In this document: piece by piece, positions 50,572-59,095 of the stretch
How positions within the stretch are numbered: the stretch's first letter is position 1
How the letters are laid out: each line of letters begins with the position of its first letter
Source of the DNA: Anaerolineae bacterium
GTDB lineage: Bacteria > Chloroflexota > Anaerolineae > Anaerolineales > Anaerolineaceae
DNA: 64,000 bases
Direction of reading: 5' to 3'
Assembly: GCA_013314735.1 (NCBI GenBank)
Contig: JABUFD010000001.1
Span: forward strand, 744,001 to 808,000
The notes under the pieces: generated by a model
Told to the model about the DNA's origin: nothing
Databases searched by the model: none
What the model saw: only the letters and a program-made list of their open reading frames with translations
Program-made: the position numbers and the translations under genes

Positions 50572-51228
50572 ATGAATTTCGGCTTAGCTTTTTCATACCA
50601 ATTTCAAGATCCAGACTGGATCAAGAAAATACTGCTGAATGGCTTGATCACGTTGATTCCAGTGGTCGGACCGTTTTACCTGACTGGCTGGATGCTGGAA
50701 ATTGCCTCACGTTTTGCCAAGTCAGATGATGTGCTGCTGCCGGAGATTGATTTTGGCAAGTACATCTCCAAGGGTTTTATGGCAATGGTGATTGGTCTGA
50801 TCTATATGCTGCCAACCTTGATCATCATTTTGCCGGCAATTGTTGTCCCGATGATTTTCATCAACAATGGAGATGACACAGTTGCCACCATCATGGTGAT
50901 CCTGATGATCTGTTGTTATGGGTTGGGATTACTGGTTTCGATCGCTGCAGGCTTGCTGCAAATGGTTGCAATTGTGGAATTCGCTTTGAAGGATTTCAAA
51001 GCTGCGTTTCAATTCAAAACTCTCTTTGCCATTTTCAAAGCAGCGATTGGTCCTTACCTTCTGACAATCCTGGTTGCAGCATTCGGCGTGCCGATCATCA
51101 CCAGCCTGGGCGGTATCGCCTGTGGCATTGGTGTTTTGTTCACTGCGCCCTATAGTGTGACAGTGATGGCCTCGATGCTGGGGCAGGCCCATCGTGCGGG
51201 AGCCAATGCGCAGGTGGTAGAACTCTAA
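50572..51228 (+). CDS. DUF4013 multi-pass membrane protein
   Basis: 218 residues with about five to six hydrophobic helices. The N-terminus FGLAFSYQFQDPDWIKKILLNGLITLIPVVGPFYLTGWMLEI is the DUF4013 pattern, followed by a loop with DVLLPEIDFGKYISKGFMAM and a Gly-rich C-terminal helix (SLGGIACGIGVLF). Function unknown. AAGGAG lies 9 nt before the ATG. It follows the DarA-like pair by 33 nt and ends the unit at a strong terminator, so a link to c-di-AMP signalling or envelope homeostasis is possible. Confidence 0.85.
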   Translation: MNFGLAFSYQFQDPDWIKKILLNGLITLIPVVGPFYLTGWMLEIASRFAKSDDVLLPEIDFGKYISKGFMAMVIGLIYMLPTLIIILPAIVVPMIFINNGDDTVATIMVILMICCYGLGLLVSIAAGLLQMVAIVEFALKDFKAAFQFKTLFAIFKAAIGPYLLTILVAAFGVPIITSLGGIACGIGVLFTAPYSVTVMASMLGQAHRAGANAQVVEL

Positions 51229-51247
51229 ACCTGATTCTATGTATGTG

Positions 51248-51286
51248 AAAAAACGGGCTATCGCATGCCGATAGCCTGTTTTTTTT
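51248..51286 (+). terminator. Intrinsic terminator after the DUF4013 gene
   Basis: A-tract, stem 51254-51263 with 51269-51278 (one G-T pair), short loop, and eight T. The A/T tracts on both sides make it bidirectional, also serving the convergent gene ending at 51310. Confidence 0.9.
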
Positions 51287-51309
51287 ATTGTTACTCAATT
51301 TCGTTAGAA

Positions 51310-51732
51310 TTATTCATCTTCTCCGGACTCCCGACTGGGTTGCTGCAACTCCAGTAAGTTCCCATGCAGGTCGATCACGGCGCGGAAGCCCGTCATCCCC
51401 ATGTACATGCGATCATTTTCAGGAATTCCGACTTTTTGGAGCATTTCAAATTGCTGATCCAGGTTACCAAACTGGTTTGCCAGTACAGCTTGCGAAAAGG
51501 GGTCATCCTGGCCAAGTAATTTTGCGGTTTGTTCAATGATCAGGTCTTTATTGTCTTCAAATTGTTTTTTTAGAATGTCATATATCTGCCGGTCAACTTC
51601 AATCGACGGAATATGGCGCAAGAAACCATCATCATCGACGACATAAAACGTTTCTTTACCGATGATCCGGGTTTCGGCCGCATTCCCATTCTCGTCAAAG
51701 ACCAGTCCTTCAAAAATCGCATGAATTGTCAT
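51310..51732 (-). CDS. Conserved hypothetical cytoplasmic protein
   Basis: 140 residues from the ATG at 51732 (AGAGGT upstream; a GTG five codons earlier is possible). No signal peptide or membrane segment. Visible: IFEGLVFDENGNAAETRIIGKETFYVVDDDGFLRHIPSIEVDRQIYDILKKQF split as a beta-rich N-terminal half, then a helical half with many charged residues and a terminal acidic tail. I do not recognise the family. It lies 15 nt downstream of the L,D-transpeptidase gene and is probably co-transcribed with it. Confidence 0.75.
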   Translation of the reverse strand: MTIHAIFEGLVFDENGNAAETRIIGKETFYVVDDDGFLRHIPSIEVDRQIYDILKKQFEDNKDLIIEQTAKLLGQDDPFSQAVLANQFGNLDQQFEMLQKVGIPENDRMYMGMTGFRAVIDLHGNLLELQQPSRESGEDE

Positions 51733-51747
51733 ATTACCTCTATTCAC

Positions 51748-52779
51748 TTATTCATGGATATTCACCAGGGTATTGATCGAAGCGAAATTGAACATCCATT
51801 CTGCATCCTCCAGACGCATATTGATACAACCGTGGCTCATGGGTGTGCCGAAATTGTTATGCCATGTGGCGGCGTGAATTCCGTAGCCTTTATAAAAGTA
51901 CATCACATGCGGTACGGCCGGCAGATAATACCCGGGCCCCGACATATCAGCGGCTTCATATTTCACATAGATATAGAACTGACCAGTAACTGTTGGGGTA
52001 TACACCGTTCCCGATGAGATTAGAAACTGGTTGACCAAATCCTGTCCCCGATAAGCATATAACATCTGATCGCTTAAGTCTATATCAATCCAGTGTTCAT
52101 CTACATCCACATCGACTCCCTGGGTGTAGGGCACTGGTGTATTGGTCGGTACCAGCGTCGGTGTTGGGCTTGGGGTATGGGTGCTGGTTGCTGTAGGTGT
52201 CATAGTTACTGTTGGGGTAGGTGTTAATGTGGCTGTGGGGGTATGAGTAGCCGTCGGGGTGCGTGAAGGTTTGAAATATGCATCTTCCGGGCGGGGCAGA
52301 ACGGCCTGATAGGAAAAGAAGGCCAGTACATCAACCGGTTTCACCTGATAGATACCGTAAATAAAAAGTCCCACGATGATGCCTGCCAACACCAATATCC
52401 CGGCAATAGTGGAAAAACGGACCGCAACGGGCATGCGTTTACGGGAAGGTGATGGTTTAGGCGGTTTCAGGGTGGTAGGAAGAGAAGTGTCTTTTTGTTG
52501 TAGTTGCTCTTTTTGCAGACGATTTGTCGCCCATTGCATAGCCTGCGCAATCTTACCACTGGCAGGCAAAAACATGGCAGCCTTTTGGAGATAAGCAACT
52601 GAAGCCTGGGGTGAACTGACTGCTGCCAGGATCAACCATGCGGTTTCATCACGTGGATCGAGACGCAAGCTTTGCATAGCGAAGTGACGGGCGTTGGTAT
52701 GATCACCTGCATGGTAGTATTGAATCGCCAATCGGCGGGATTGGTGAATCGCTGATGACTCGGCAGTGCTGGCTGTCAT
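51748..52779 (-). CDS. L,D-transpeptidase (YkuD) with membrane anchor and Thr-Pro linker
   Basis: 343 residues from the ATG at 52779, four bases after the amidase stop (ATG 52797 would overlap it). Residues 10-85 look like a TPR pair (AIQYYHAGDHTNARHFAMQSLRLDPRDETAWLILAAVS). One membrane helix (IAGILVLAGIIVGLFIYGIY) is followed by a Thr-Pro-rich linker (TPTATHTPTATLTPTPT...) and the YkuD domain with WIDIDLSDQMLYAYRG, the catalytic GIHAATWHNNFGTPMSHGCINMRLEDAEWMF (His and Cys). It makes 3-3 peptidoglycan crosslinks or attaches proteins to the wall. Operon: amidase, this gene, hypothetical. Confidence 0.93.
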   Translation of the reverse strand: MTASTAESSAIHQSRRLAIQYYHAGDHTNARHFAMQSLRLDPRDETAWLILAAVSSPQASVAYLQKAAMFLPASGKIAQAMQWATNRLQKEQLQQKDTSLPTTLKPPKPSPSRKRMPVAVRFSTIAGILVLAGIIVGLFIYGIYQVKPVDVLAFFSYQAVLPRPEDAYFKPSRTPTATHTPTATLTPTPTVTMTPTATSTHTPSPTPTLVPTNTPVPYTQGVDVDVDEHWIDIDLSDQMLYAYRGQDLVNQFLISSGTVYTPTVTGQFYIYVKYEAADMSGPGYYLPAVPHVMYFYKGYGIHAATWHNNFGTPMSHGCINMRLEDAEWMFNFASINTLVNIHE

Positions 52780-52783
52780 GGAA

Positions 52784-53593
52784 TCAGTTATCCTCATTTC
52801 CGGATTCGATATCCGTTCTGATGGTTTCATTGAAGGCATAACAGCGTATTCCGGCGGCAATCGCGGCTGCAATTCTGTCAGGCTCCTCAACCAGAATTTT
52901 CTGATCCAGCAGCAGGAAACCAGTCTCGATAATGATGGACGGCGTTCTGGGATCGAATTTCTCAAAGGCATGGTACTGCTGCATATGTTCGGAAGTCGTG
53001 TTCAAGAACAACAGTCCTGTCCCTTCATAATACCGGTTTCGCATGCAACTGGCCAGGCGCTCTGTTAATTCAGGGTGAGTTGTGTTAGGCGCAGCTTGCA
53101 ATTGATATCCTGTCGCCCAGTCACCATACCAACCGCAGGAATCACTGTGAACAGAAACAACGGCGAGGGCATGATATCCTTTGAGGCGCGGGTCCAATTC
53201 TTCGAGGAGGTCTACCTCAAAACCATCCTGAATCAGTTCCTGTTGGAGGAAGGTGGCAATCCGCATGTTTACATCTACCTCTTTAAGGGTTACCTTGCCA
53301 TTTGCATCGGTACACACCGCACCGGGATCATCAACACCGTATTTGTCGTAGCCCCAATGCCCTACGATGATCCCTATGGTGCGGCTGGGTTGGTTCACCG
53401 GGTTAACTGTAGGAATTACGGGCACGTCCGCGTTGGCGCCGGTCAGGTTTTCCCAAAAGGCAGGTTGGTCGGAGAGGATATTGGCTGGTGTCCACATGGT
53501 AAATAATGAGGCGAATATCACAGCAAAAAACAACACCATCTTGAAGGACCTGGCGAGGAATTGGGCGGTTGATTGTGTGTTGTCGTTGATCAT
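52784..53593 (-). CDS. N-acetylmuramoyl-L-alanine amidase (Amidase_3 family)
   Basis: 269 residues from the ATG at 53593. An N-terminal membrane segment (SFKMVLFFAVIFASLFTMW) exports or anchors the enzyme. The zinc amidase fold shows GIIVGHWGYDKYGVDDPGAVC (first His), KEVDVNMRIATFLQQELI (Glu), VVSVHSDSCGWYG (second His) and IIIETGFLLLDQKIL (catalytic Glu). It cleaves the amide between MurNAc and the stem peptide. Genes for an L,D-transpeptidase and a hypothetical protein follow in the same operon; PBP and this operon point to peptidoglycan remodelling. Confidence 0.92.
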   Translation of the reverse strand: MINDNTQSTAQFLARSFKMVLFFAVIFASLFTMWTPANILSDQPAFWENLTGANADVPVIPTVNPVNQPSRTIGIIVGHWGYDKYGVDDPGAVCTDANGKVTLKEVDVNMRIATFLQQELIQDGFEVDLLEELDPRLKGYHALAVVSVHSDSCGWYGDWATGYQLQAAPNTTHPELTERLASCMRNRYYEGTGLLFLNTTSEHMQQYHAFEKFDPRTPSIIIETGFLLLDQKILVEEPDRIAAAIAAGIRCYAFNETIRTDIESGNEDN

Positions 53594-53635
53594 AGGAATG
53601 AGGTTTCTTTCGTGCGGTATAATCAAACTAAGTCT

Positions 53636-53664
53636 ATTATAAGTTGAGAATGGATTTGAGTCCA
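53636..53664 (-). promoter_or_regulatory. Promoter of the amidase operon
   Basis: Minus strand: TGGACT (53664-53659, 4/6), 17 nt, perfect TATAAT (53641-53636). It is about 43 nt upstream of the ATG at 53593. Confidence 0.5.
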
Positions 53665-53689
53665 AGTCGATCAAGGGAGGTGTCTGTGT

Positions 53690-54277
53690 ATGTTGAACCT
53701 TTCTAATGAAGATAAGAAATACCTATTAAGGGCTGCCAGGCAAGCAATAGAGCTGGCATTGAACCATGGGGATTATCATCCCTTCATCGATTCAGCACCC
53801 GCGCACCTGGCCACACCCGGCGCCAGCTTTGTAACCTTGACCAAAAGTGGAAATCTGCGAGGATGTATCGGGACGCTAAAAGCATATCAACCTTTGGTGC
53901 AAGATGTATGCGAGCATGCCATCGCCGCAGCACTTGAGGATTATCGATTTTCGCCGGTGACCAGGCCGGAATTGGATGAACTTGAGATTGAAATCTCGTA
54001 CCTGACCGAAGCGAGCCGAGTCTCATATAATCAACACGGCGAATTGTTGCAGAAAATCCGCCGGGGGGAGGATGGTGTCATACTGAAAGATGGCCACCGC
54101 CAGGCGACTTTTTTACCACAGGTGTGGGAACAATTACCCACTCATGAAGAGTTTCTGTCTCACTTATGTATGAAAATGGGAGCGCGGAAAGACGCATGGA
54201 AAACACACAAATTGGAAGTGGAGGTTTACCAGGTATATCATTTCAGTGAAAATGAATTTCCACGATACACCCCTTGA
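53690..54277 (+). CDS. amrA: AMMECR1-domain protein (AmmeMemoRadiSam system protein A)
   Basis: 195 residues. The AMMECR1 fold has the invariant LRGCIGT (GNLRGCIGTLKAYQPLVQDV, about residue 58), then AAALEDYRFSPVTRPELDELEIEISYLTE, IRRGEDGVILKDGHRQATFLPQVWEQLPTHEEFLSHLC and the final EVEVYQVYHF. In many prokaryotes it is found with a MEMO1-like and a radical SAM protein; neither is adjacent here. Function is unknown, a nucleic-acid-related role has been suggested. AGGGAGG precedes the ATG. The promoter of the trpB leader overlaps its stop codon. Confidence 0.93.
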   Translation: MLNLSNEDKKYLLRAARQAIELALNHGDYHPFIDSAPAHLATPGASFVTLTKSGNLRGCIGTLKAYQPLVQDVCEHAIAAALEDYRFSPVTRPELDELEIEISYLTEASRVSYNQHGELLQKIRRGEDGVILKDGHRQATFLPQVWEQLPTHEEFLSHLCMKMGARKDAWKTHKLEVEVYQVYHFSENEFPRYTP

Positions 54278-54301
54278 CAAGAAATTGACCCCGTGTATAA
54301 T
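54274..54301 (+). promoter_or_regulatory. Strong promoter of the trpB T-box transcript
   Basis: Perfect TTGACA (54274-54279), 16 nt, perfect TATAAT (54296-54301). The -35 overlaps the stop codon of the AMMECR1 gene. The predicted start is near 54308. Confidence 0.85.
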
Positions 54302-54517
54302 GGGGCTAATTCAATAGTTATGGCGTTGAACAGGAATAGTAATCATTACAGGTTTACCCCAGAGAGCAGCAGACTGGTGAAAAGCTGTGTAAACCAAGAT
54401 GGTGAATGGGCCTGGGAGCTGCAGGGTGAACTGATAGTAGCCTGAGCCGGATTTGCCTCCGTTAGCATGGCAATGGATATAAGCGTAAGTCGTATCCAGA
54501 TGAGTGAGGCTGGCTGT

Positions 54518-54544
54518 CCTGTGTGCATCACACAGGATTTTTTT
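54518..54544 (+). terminator. Extra terminator-like hairpin inside the T-box leader
   Basis: Perfect 8-bp stem (54518-54525 with 54529-54536), 3-nt loop, then A and seven T. It sits where stem III normally is. It could simply be stem III or act as an additional attenuation point before the T-box sequence. Confidence 0.55.
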
Positions 54545-54586
54545 GTAAGAGCCTAAAGCAAGGTGGCACCACGGACGGGAATTGAG

Positions 54587-54619
54587 CCTGTTCGTCCTTC
54601 GGGATGAGCAGGTTTTTTT
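54587..54619 (+). terminator. T-box-controlled terminator before trpB
   Basis: Stem 54587-54597 with 54602-54612 around a TTCG-type loop, then seven T. The 5' strand CGTCC (54593-54597) can pair instead with GGACG next to the T-box (54573-54577), the expected antiterminator. Confidence 0.9.
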
Positions 54620-54643
54620 AATTGTTAATCAATGGAGGAACCA

Positions 54644-56011
54644 ATGACAGACACAATCCGATTCAATCTGAATGAAAATGATATCCCCAAATTCTGGTAC
54701 AACATCGCCGCAGATCACGGGTTAGCCCCCACGCCGGTGTTGAACCCGTTTACCATGGAGCCTGTGACCCCCGAATTTTTGGGTGCCCTGTTCCCAATGG
54801 CATTGATTGAACAGGAGGTAACCAGAGAGCGGTATATCGCAATACCGGATGAAGTGCGTGAAGTATACAAACTCTACCGCCCAACGCCCCTGGTGCGCGC
54901 GAAGCGATTGGAAAAAATGTTGGGCACTCCCGCACACATTTACTACAAATATGAGGGTGCTTCTCCATCCGGAAGCCATAAATTAAACACAGCGATTGCA
55001 CAGGCATACTACAATAAGATTTCCGGTACCAAAGCGCTGACCACGGAAACAGGGGCGGGGCAATGGGGTTCCGCGCTATCGATTGCCTGTAACTTCTTAG
55101 AGATGGATCTTGAAGTTTACATGGTCAGAGTGTCATACGATGCAAAGCCTTATCGCCGGATCCTGATGCAGTTAAACGGCGCCCAGGTGTTTGCCAGTCC
55201 GTCGGAACGTACCCAAAGTGGTAGGGCTATTTTGGCAGAACACCCGGACTCTCCCGGTTCGTTAGGGATTGCCATATCGGAAGCTGTTGAAGTTGCGGCA
55301 ACCTCCGGCGGACTAAAAAAATATGCCCTGGGATCGGTGCTTAACCATGTCCTTCTTCATCAGAGCGTTATTGGTGAAGAAGCGATCAAGCAGATGGATC
55401 TTGCTGATGAATACCCGGATGTTGTGATTGGCTGTGTAGGCGGAGGTTCGAATTTCGCCGGGATCGCTTATCCGTTTTTGAGAGAAAATATCGTCAACGG
55501 CCGGACAACACGGTTCGTTGCTGTCGAACCAGCCGCAACCCCTTCCATCACTCGCGGCAAGTATGCCTTCGATTATGGTGACACTGCAAAGATGGCGCCA
55601 ATCGTTAAAATGTTCACACTTGGTTCAGATTTTGTTCCCGCGCCGATCCATGCCGGTGGATTACGGTATCATGGAATGGCACCTTCATTAAGTGCCCTGT
55701 GTGATGCTGGAATGATTGATGCTGTGGCGGTACACCAGGTGCCAGTCTTTGAAGCTGCCCAACTCTTCATGAATGCCGAGGGGGTCTTGCCTGCGCCAGA
55801 GTCATCACATGCCATTCGGGTGGCGATTGATGAGGCGTTAGAAGCAAAGCAAACGGGTGAAAAGAAGGTGATCCTGTTTAACCTTTCCGGGCACGGTCAT
55901 TTTGATCTGGCTTCTTACCAGAGTTACCTTTCCGGTAACCTGGAAAACTACGAGTATCCTGAGGAAGTGATACGGACCATTTCGGAACGTTTGCCCAAAG
56001 TGAATGCCTGA
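54644..56011 (+). CDS. trpB: Tryptophan synthase beta chain, TrpB2 type
   Basis: 455 residues, longer than TrpB1 (about 400) and typical of TrpB2. Starts at ATG 54644 with GGAGG 5 nt upstream. Motifs: LYRPTPLVRAKRLEKML, YKYEGASPSGSHKLNTA with the PLP Lys, TETGAGQWGSALS, CVGGGSNFAGIAYPFL phosphate-binding, GLRYHGMAPSLSAL and FNLSGHGHFDL. It condenses indole and serine. There is no trpA or other trp gene beside it, so it probably works in indole salvage or as an independent Trp-forming enzyme. The Trp-specific T-box upstream confirms the amino acid. Confidence 0.96.
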   Translation: MTDTIRFNLNENDIPKFWYNIAADHGLAPTPVLNPFTMEPVTPEFLGALFPMALIEQEVTRERYIAIPDEVREVYKLYRPTPLVRAKRLEKMLGTPAHIYYKYEGASPSGSHKLNTAIAQAYYNKISGTKALTTETGAGQWGSALSIACNFLEMDLEVYMVRVSYDAKPYRRILMQLNGAQVFASPSERTQSGRAILAEHPDSPGSLGIAISEAVEVAATSGGLKKYALGSVLNHVLLHQSVIGEEAIKQMDLADEYPDVVIGCVGGGSNFAGIAYPFLRENIVNGRTTRFVAVEPAATPSITRGKYAFDYGDTAKMAPIVKMFTLGSDFVPAPIHAGGLRYHGMAPSLSALCDAGMIDAVAVHQVPVFEAAQLFMNAEGVLPAPESSHAIRVAIDEALEAKQTGEKKVILFNLSGHGHFDLASYQSYLSGNLENYEYPEEVIRTISERLPKVNA

Positions 56012-56033
56012 TTGAGCTTCCTGCCATGGTGTT

Positions 56034-56077
56034 ACTGCCTCCGGTTTCTGTTGCCAGAACGACCGGAGGCAGTTTTG
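56034..56077 (+). terminator. Intrinsic terminator after trpB
   Basis: Perfect 12-bp stem (56034-56045 with 56062-56073), 16-nt loop, TTTTG. It separates trpB from the convergent histidine kinase gene. Confidence 0.85.
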
Positions 56078-56110
56078 TTAATTGGGTAATAAGGGGAAAG
56101 GTATCTGAAT

Positions 56111-59095
56111 TCACGAGGCAATCGGGAGGGTCACATGAAAGATTGTCCCTTTACCGAGTTCACTCTCAAACCAAATTTGCCCGCCCTGCATTTCCACCAG
56201 GTTTTTGGTAATATTCAACCCCAAACCGGTGCCTGGCACATCACTTGCTTTCGCCCCTTCCGTGCGGAAAAATTTCTGGAAAATTCTGCGTTGATCTTCA
56301 GGTGCGATTCCCATACCGGTATCTTTGACCTGGATATGAACTACCTGTGGGGCACCGTGTTGATCCCAAACATTGGTTCTCGCCTGGGCGGTGCAGAGGA
56401 TGGCCCCTTGATCGGGAGAATACTTGTTGGCATTCGAGATTAAGTTGGTCAGTATTTGCGCGACACGGAAACGGTCCACCCAGATTTTGGGTAAATCCTC
56501 CGGAATCTCCACCACAAGCTGTTGTTGTTTGGCATCCAGCATGGCTGTTTGTGCACGGATGACCTCATCGAGAGTGACCCGCAAATCAACCGCATTGAAA
56601 TCCAGTTTAAGTCGACCGGCTTCAATCCGGGAAACATCGGAGAGGTCCGATACCAGCATATCCATTCGTTCTACATTGGAACGGATCGTTTGCAGAAAAT
56701 TCTTTTGAGGATCGGTTATCGGTCCGACAGCATTTGCCAGCAAAAGATCGGTGTAGCCTTTGATCGAAGTCATCGGGTTTTTCAACTCGTGGGAAACAAA
56801 AGAGACAAATTCACTTTTTGCCACATTGGCATCTTGCACCTGTGAATAAAGTTCCGCATTGTAGATGGCAATCGAGGCATGGTCGGAAAGGCGGTTGAGG
56901 AATCCCATAATTTCATCAGCAACCGGGTGTTCATTATATTGTTCCAATACCAGGACACCAATCACAGCCTGCTCACGGGTGATGGGAATAACCGTCTGAC
57001 GTTTCGCCGAGGACAACAATGCTTCAATGGGGTTGCGAATGAGGACAGATTCGGGCTGGGCGTTATCAATCACTCTCGTCATCGTGGTAAACGCCGAAAT
57101 ATCAATAACTTCGTTTGCTGTGAGGAAGTGATCTTTCTGGTAACCCTCTGATGCCATAACCCTGATTTGCTGGTCATCCTGAAGATAAGAACCGATAAAG
57201 GCGGCATCAGCATGGGAGCGCTTGAGGGCATGGTCGAGCGTGATGCGCATAGCTGTGCGAATATCGAGACTCGCATTTAACTCACGGTCGATATTCTGCA
57301 TGATCGACAGGTCTTCAACGCGTGCCGTCAGGGCTTCATCTGTTTGTGTATACAGGCGTGCGTTTTCAATGGCAATTGCTGCCTGTGCCGATAAGGCCTC
57401 GAGGATTTCCTGGTCTGTCGTATTAAAGGGTTGGCCGTCCCGCTTATTAACCATTTCAATTACACCGATCGCCTGTCCCTGGGTGATCAATGGCGCTGCC
57501 AGCATGGATTGAGTGGAAAAGCCTGTGCTCTGGTCAACAGTCTTATCCCACGCGGTGGAGTTATTGGTTGCATTATTAATGACCGAAGTTTTTTCATCCA
57601 CCGCTCGCCAGGCGATGCTTGGTCCCTTTTCGAGAGGGCGATTCTCAAGTTTGGATGCAACAGGTCCGGTTACGACTTTGAAAATTAGCTCCTGCCGGTC
57701 ATCGTCAAACAACAACAGACTGCCAGCCTCAGCATTCAACATTTCTTCGGCTTTCTCGATGACCATTTTTAACAGAAAGGTCAAATTGAAGGTCGCGCTA
57801 AGCTGCTGGGCAACATCGTTCAGGGCTGAAAATTGACCTGCACGCTGGTTTGTTTCCTCAATTAATCGTGTTTTGACAATCGCACCCGCGGCCTGTCCCG
57901 CAATGGATTCAAGCAGTTTCTGGTGGGTTTGCGTATAGACAACTTCTGCATCTCGAGAACCCAAAGACAACACGCCAATCGTGGCATCTCTGGATTTTAA
58001 TGGCGTCCCTATCCAGTGAAATAGGTTTCCATCGGTTGTGACCCCAAAGCTTTCGCTGAAAGCGCTGGTGTGAATTGTGTTCCCTGTAGAGAGGATGCGC
58101 ATGGCGGGGGACGAAGGAGATTGTAGAATTCGGATTTCTTTCTGTTCGTTACGCTGGTTGTTTTCAACAACAAACAAATTCATGAATGAGCCTGTGTCTT
58201 CATCAAAGAGCTGCACCATGAAATCATCAGCAGGGACAATCTGGGTGGTTTGGTAGTATATCAATTCCAGGATGTCGTTTAATTCCAGGGTGATATTGAC
58301 ACCTTCGGAAATACGGCCAAGAACATCCATTTCGGTCAACCGGTGCTCGAGGTGGGTAACGACCATACTTCGTTCTATGGCGATTGCACCCTGGCGGGAG
58401 ATCGTTTGAAGAAAATTAACTTGCGGTTCTGTAAACGGGGTTTGGTTTACATCACGATTAATGGCAAGCCAGCCATTGGGAAGCTGGTTGTTTCGCGAAG
58501 GCAGTGCGATGAACAGGTTGCAACCGATCAAGCGGATGCGTGATTGATCGCTGGCGAGTGACGCTGGAAAGTGATTGTGATCCAGTAAAACGCTTTCCTG
58601 CTCTGATAAAATTTGTACCAGCATGGCGTCTTCTGGAAATACCACCTCGGTGCTGGCACCAGCTATTCCACCCGCAGCTGGGTAAAATATACCTTCTTCT
58701 TCATCATGCAGGTAAACATACACAAATTCCGGGAATATGCTCTGTTGTATATGGTCGCATAAAATCCGGGCAATTTCTGCGGGGGTCAACATTTTCGTTA
58801 GCTCGATGGAGAGTGCCTGGAGTTCATTTTGGTACGATGCCTGACTGCGATAAAAGAGCCGGTGTAAACCGCGTTCCAGAACCTGGCGCAGCGGAAAAAA
58901 TGCAATTGCAATGATGAATACTGCAATCGCAATCACAAGAGGATTTTGCGCGTCAGTGAATTTTTGAAAAACGAGTGTCAGTCCAACTACAATTAATGCA
59001 TAGCTGATAGAAACAAGCCCTAACATGATTGTATACAGAAATGCCTGATTAACAATGAATTTGGGTTTGTTCCGGGTATGATTCCATTTTGCCAT
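56111..59095 (-). CDS. Membrane sensor histidine kinase with four GAF-like domains
   Basis: 994 residues from the ATG at 59095 (GAGGA 8-9 nt upstream). Two membrane helices (about 18-44 and 53-70) with almost no outside loop, then GAF-like modules at about 95-250, 265-410, 430-590 and 600-760; the third (LLLFDDDRQELIFKVVTGPVAS, SMLAAPLITQGQAIGVIEMVNK, AIAIENARLY) is the clearest. HisKA follows with the phospho-acceptor His in FVSFVSHELKNPMTSIKGY, then HATPase_c with NLISNANKYSPD, VKDTGMGI and GTGLGLNITKNLVEMQGG. No response regulator gene is adjacent, so it is an orphan kinase sensing an internal or small-molecule signal. Confidence 0.93.
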   Translation of the reverse strand: MAKWNHTRNKPKFIVNQAFLYTIMLGLVSISYALIVVGLTLVFQKFTDAQNPLVIAIAVFIIAIAFFPLRQVLERGLHRLFYRSQASYQNELQALSIELTKMLTPAEIARILCDHIQQSIFPEFVYVYLHDEEEGIFYPAAGGIAGASTEVVFPEDAMLVQILSEQESVLLDHNHFPASLASDQSRIRLIGCNLFIALPSRNNQLPNGWLAINRDVNQTPFTEPQVNFLQTISRQGAIAIERSMVVTHLEHRLTEMDVLGRISEGVNITLELNDILELIYYQTTQIVPADDFMVQLFDEDTGSFMNLFVVENNQRNEQKEIRILQSPSSPAMRILSTGNTIHTSAFSESFGVTTDGNLFHWIGTPLKSRDATIGVLSLGSRDAEVVYTQTHQKLLESIAGQAAGAIVKTRLIEETNQRAGQFSALNDVAQQLSATFNLTFLLKMVIEKAEEMLNAEAGSLLLFDDDRQELIFKVVTGPVASKLENRPLEKGPSIAWRAVDEKTSVINNATNNSTAWDKTVDQSTGFSTQSMLAAPLITQGQAIGVIEMVNKRDGQPFNTTDQEILEALSAQAAIAIENARLYTQTDEALTARVEDLSIMQNIDRELNASLDIRTAMRITLDHALKRSHADAAFIGSYLQDDQQIRVMASEGYQKDHFLTANEVIDISAFTTMTRVIDNAQPESVLIRNPIEALLSSAKRQTVIPITREQAVIGVLVLEQYNEHPVADEIMGFLNRLSDHASIAIYNAELYSQVQDANVAKSEFVSFVSHELKNPMTSIKGYTDLLLANAVGPITDPQKNFLQTIRSNVERMDMLVSDLSDVSRIEAGRLKLDFNAVDLRVTLDEVIRAQTAMLDAKQQQLVVEIPEDLPKIWVDRFRVAQILTNLISNANKYSPDQGAILCTAQARTNVWDQHGAPQVVHIQVKDTGMGIAPEDQRRIFQKFFRTEGAKASDVPGTGLGLNITKNLVEMQGGQIWFESELGKGTIFHVTLPIAS

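Larger units (their letters stand above)
54321..54619 (+). ncRNA. T-box riboswitch, tryptophan specific
   Basis: The conserved T-box sequence is at 54560-54574 (AAGGTGGCACCACGG). Its bulge TGGC would pair with GCCA at the uncharged tRNA 3' end, matching discriminator G. Stem I folds with CAGG/CCTG below and ATCAT/ATGGT plus GGTTTAC/GTAAACC above an internal loop whose 5' side has AGTA (loop E) and whose 3' side reads GAA-TGG-G; the specifier is thus UGG (Trp) at 54407-54409. AG bulge (AGAGAGC) and GGTGAAA distal loop follow. Uncharged tRNA-Trp would promote the antiterminator and allow trpB expression. This explains the 366 nt before trpB. Confidence 0.95.

Noticed and set aside
52130-52265. 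CRISPR-like or minisatellite array
   Set aside because: The repeats are imperfect, in frame, and encode a Thr-Pro linker inside the L,D-transpeptidase gene; there are no unique spacers.
54308-54643. Small peptide-coding attenuator before trpB
   Set aside because: The leader has T-box sequence, stem I and specifier features; no short frame with Trp codon runs and a ribosome site was seen.
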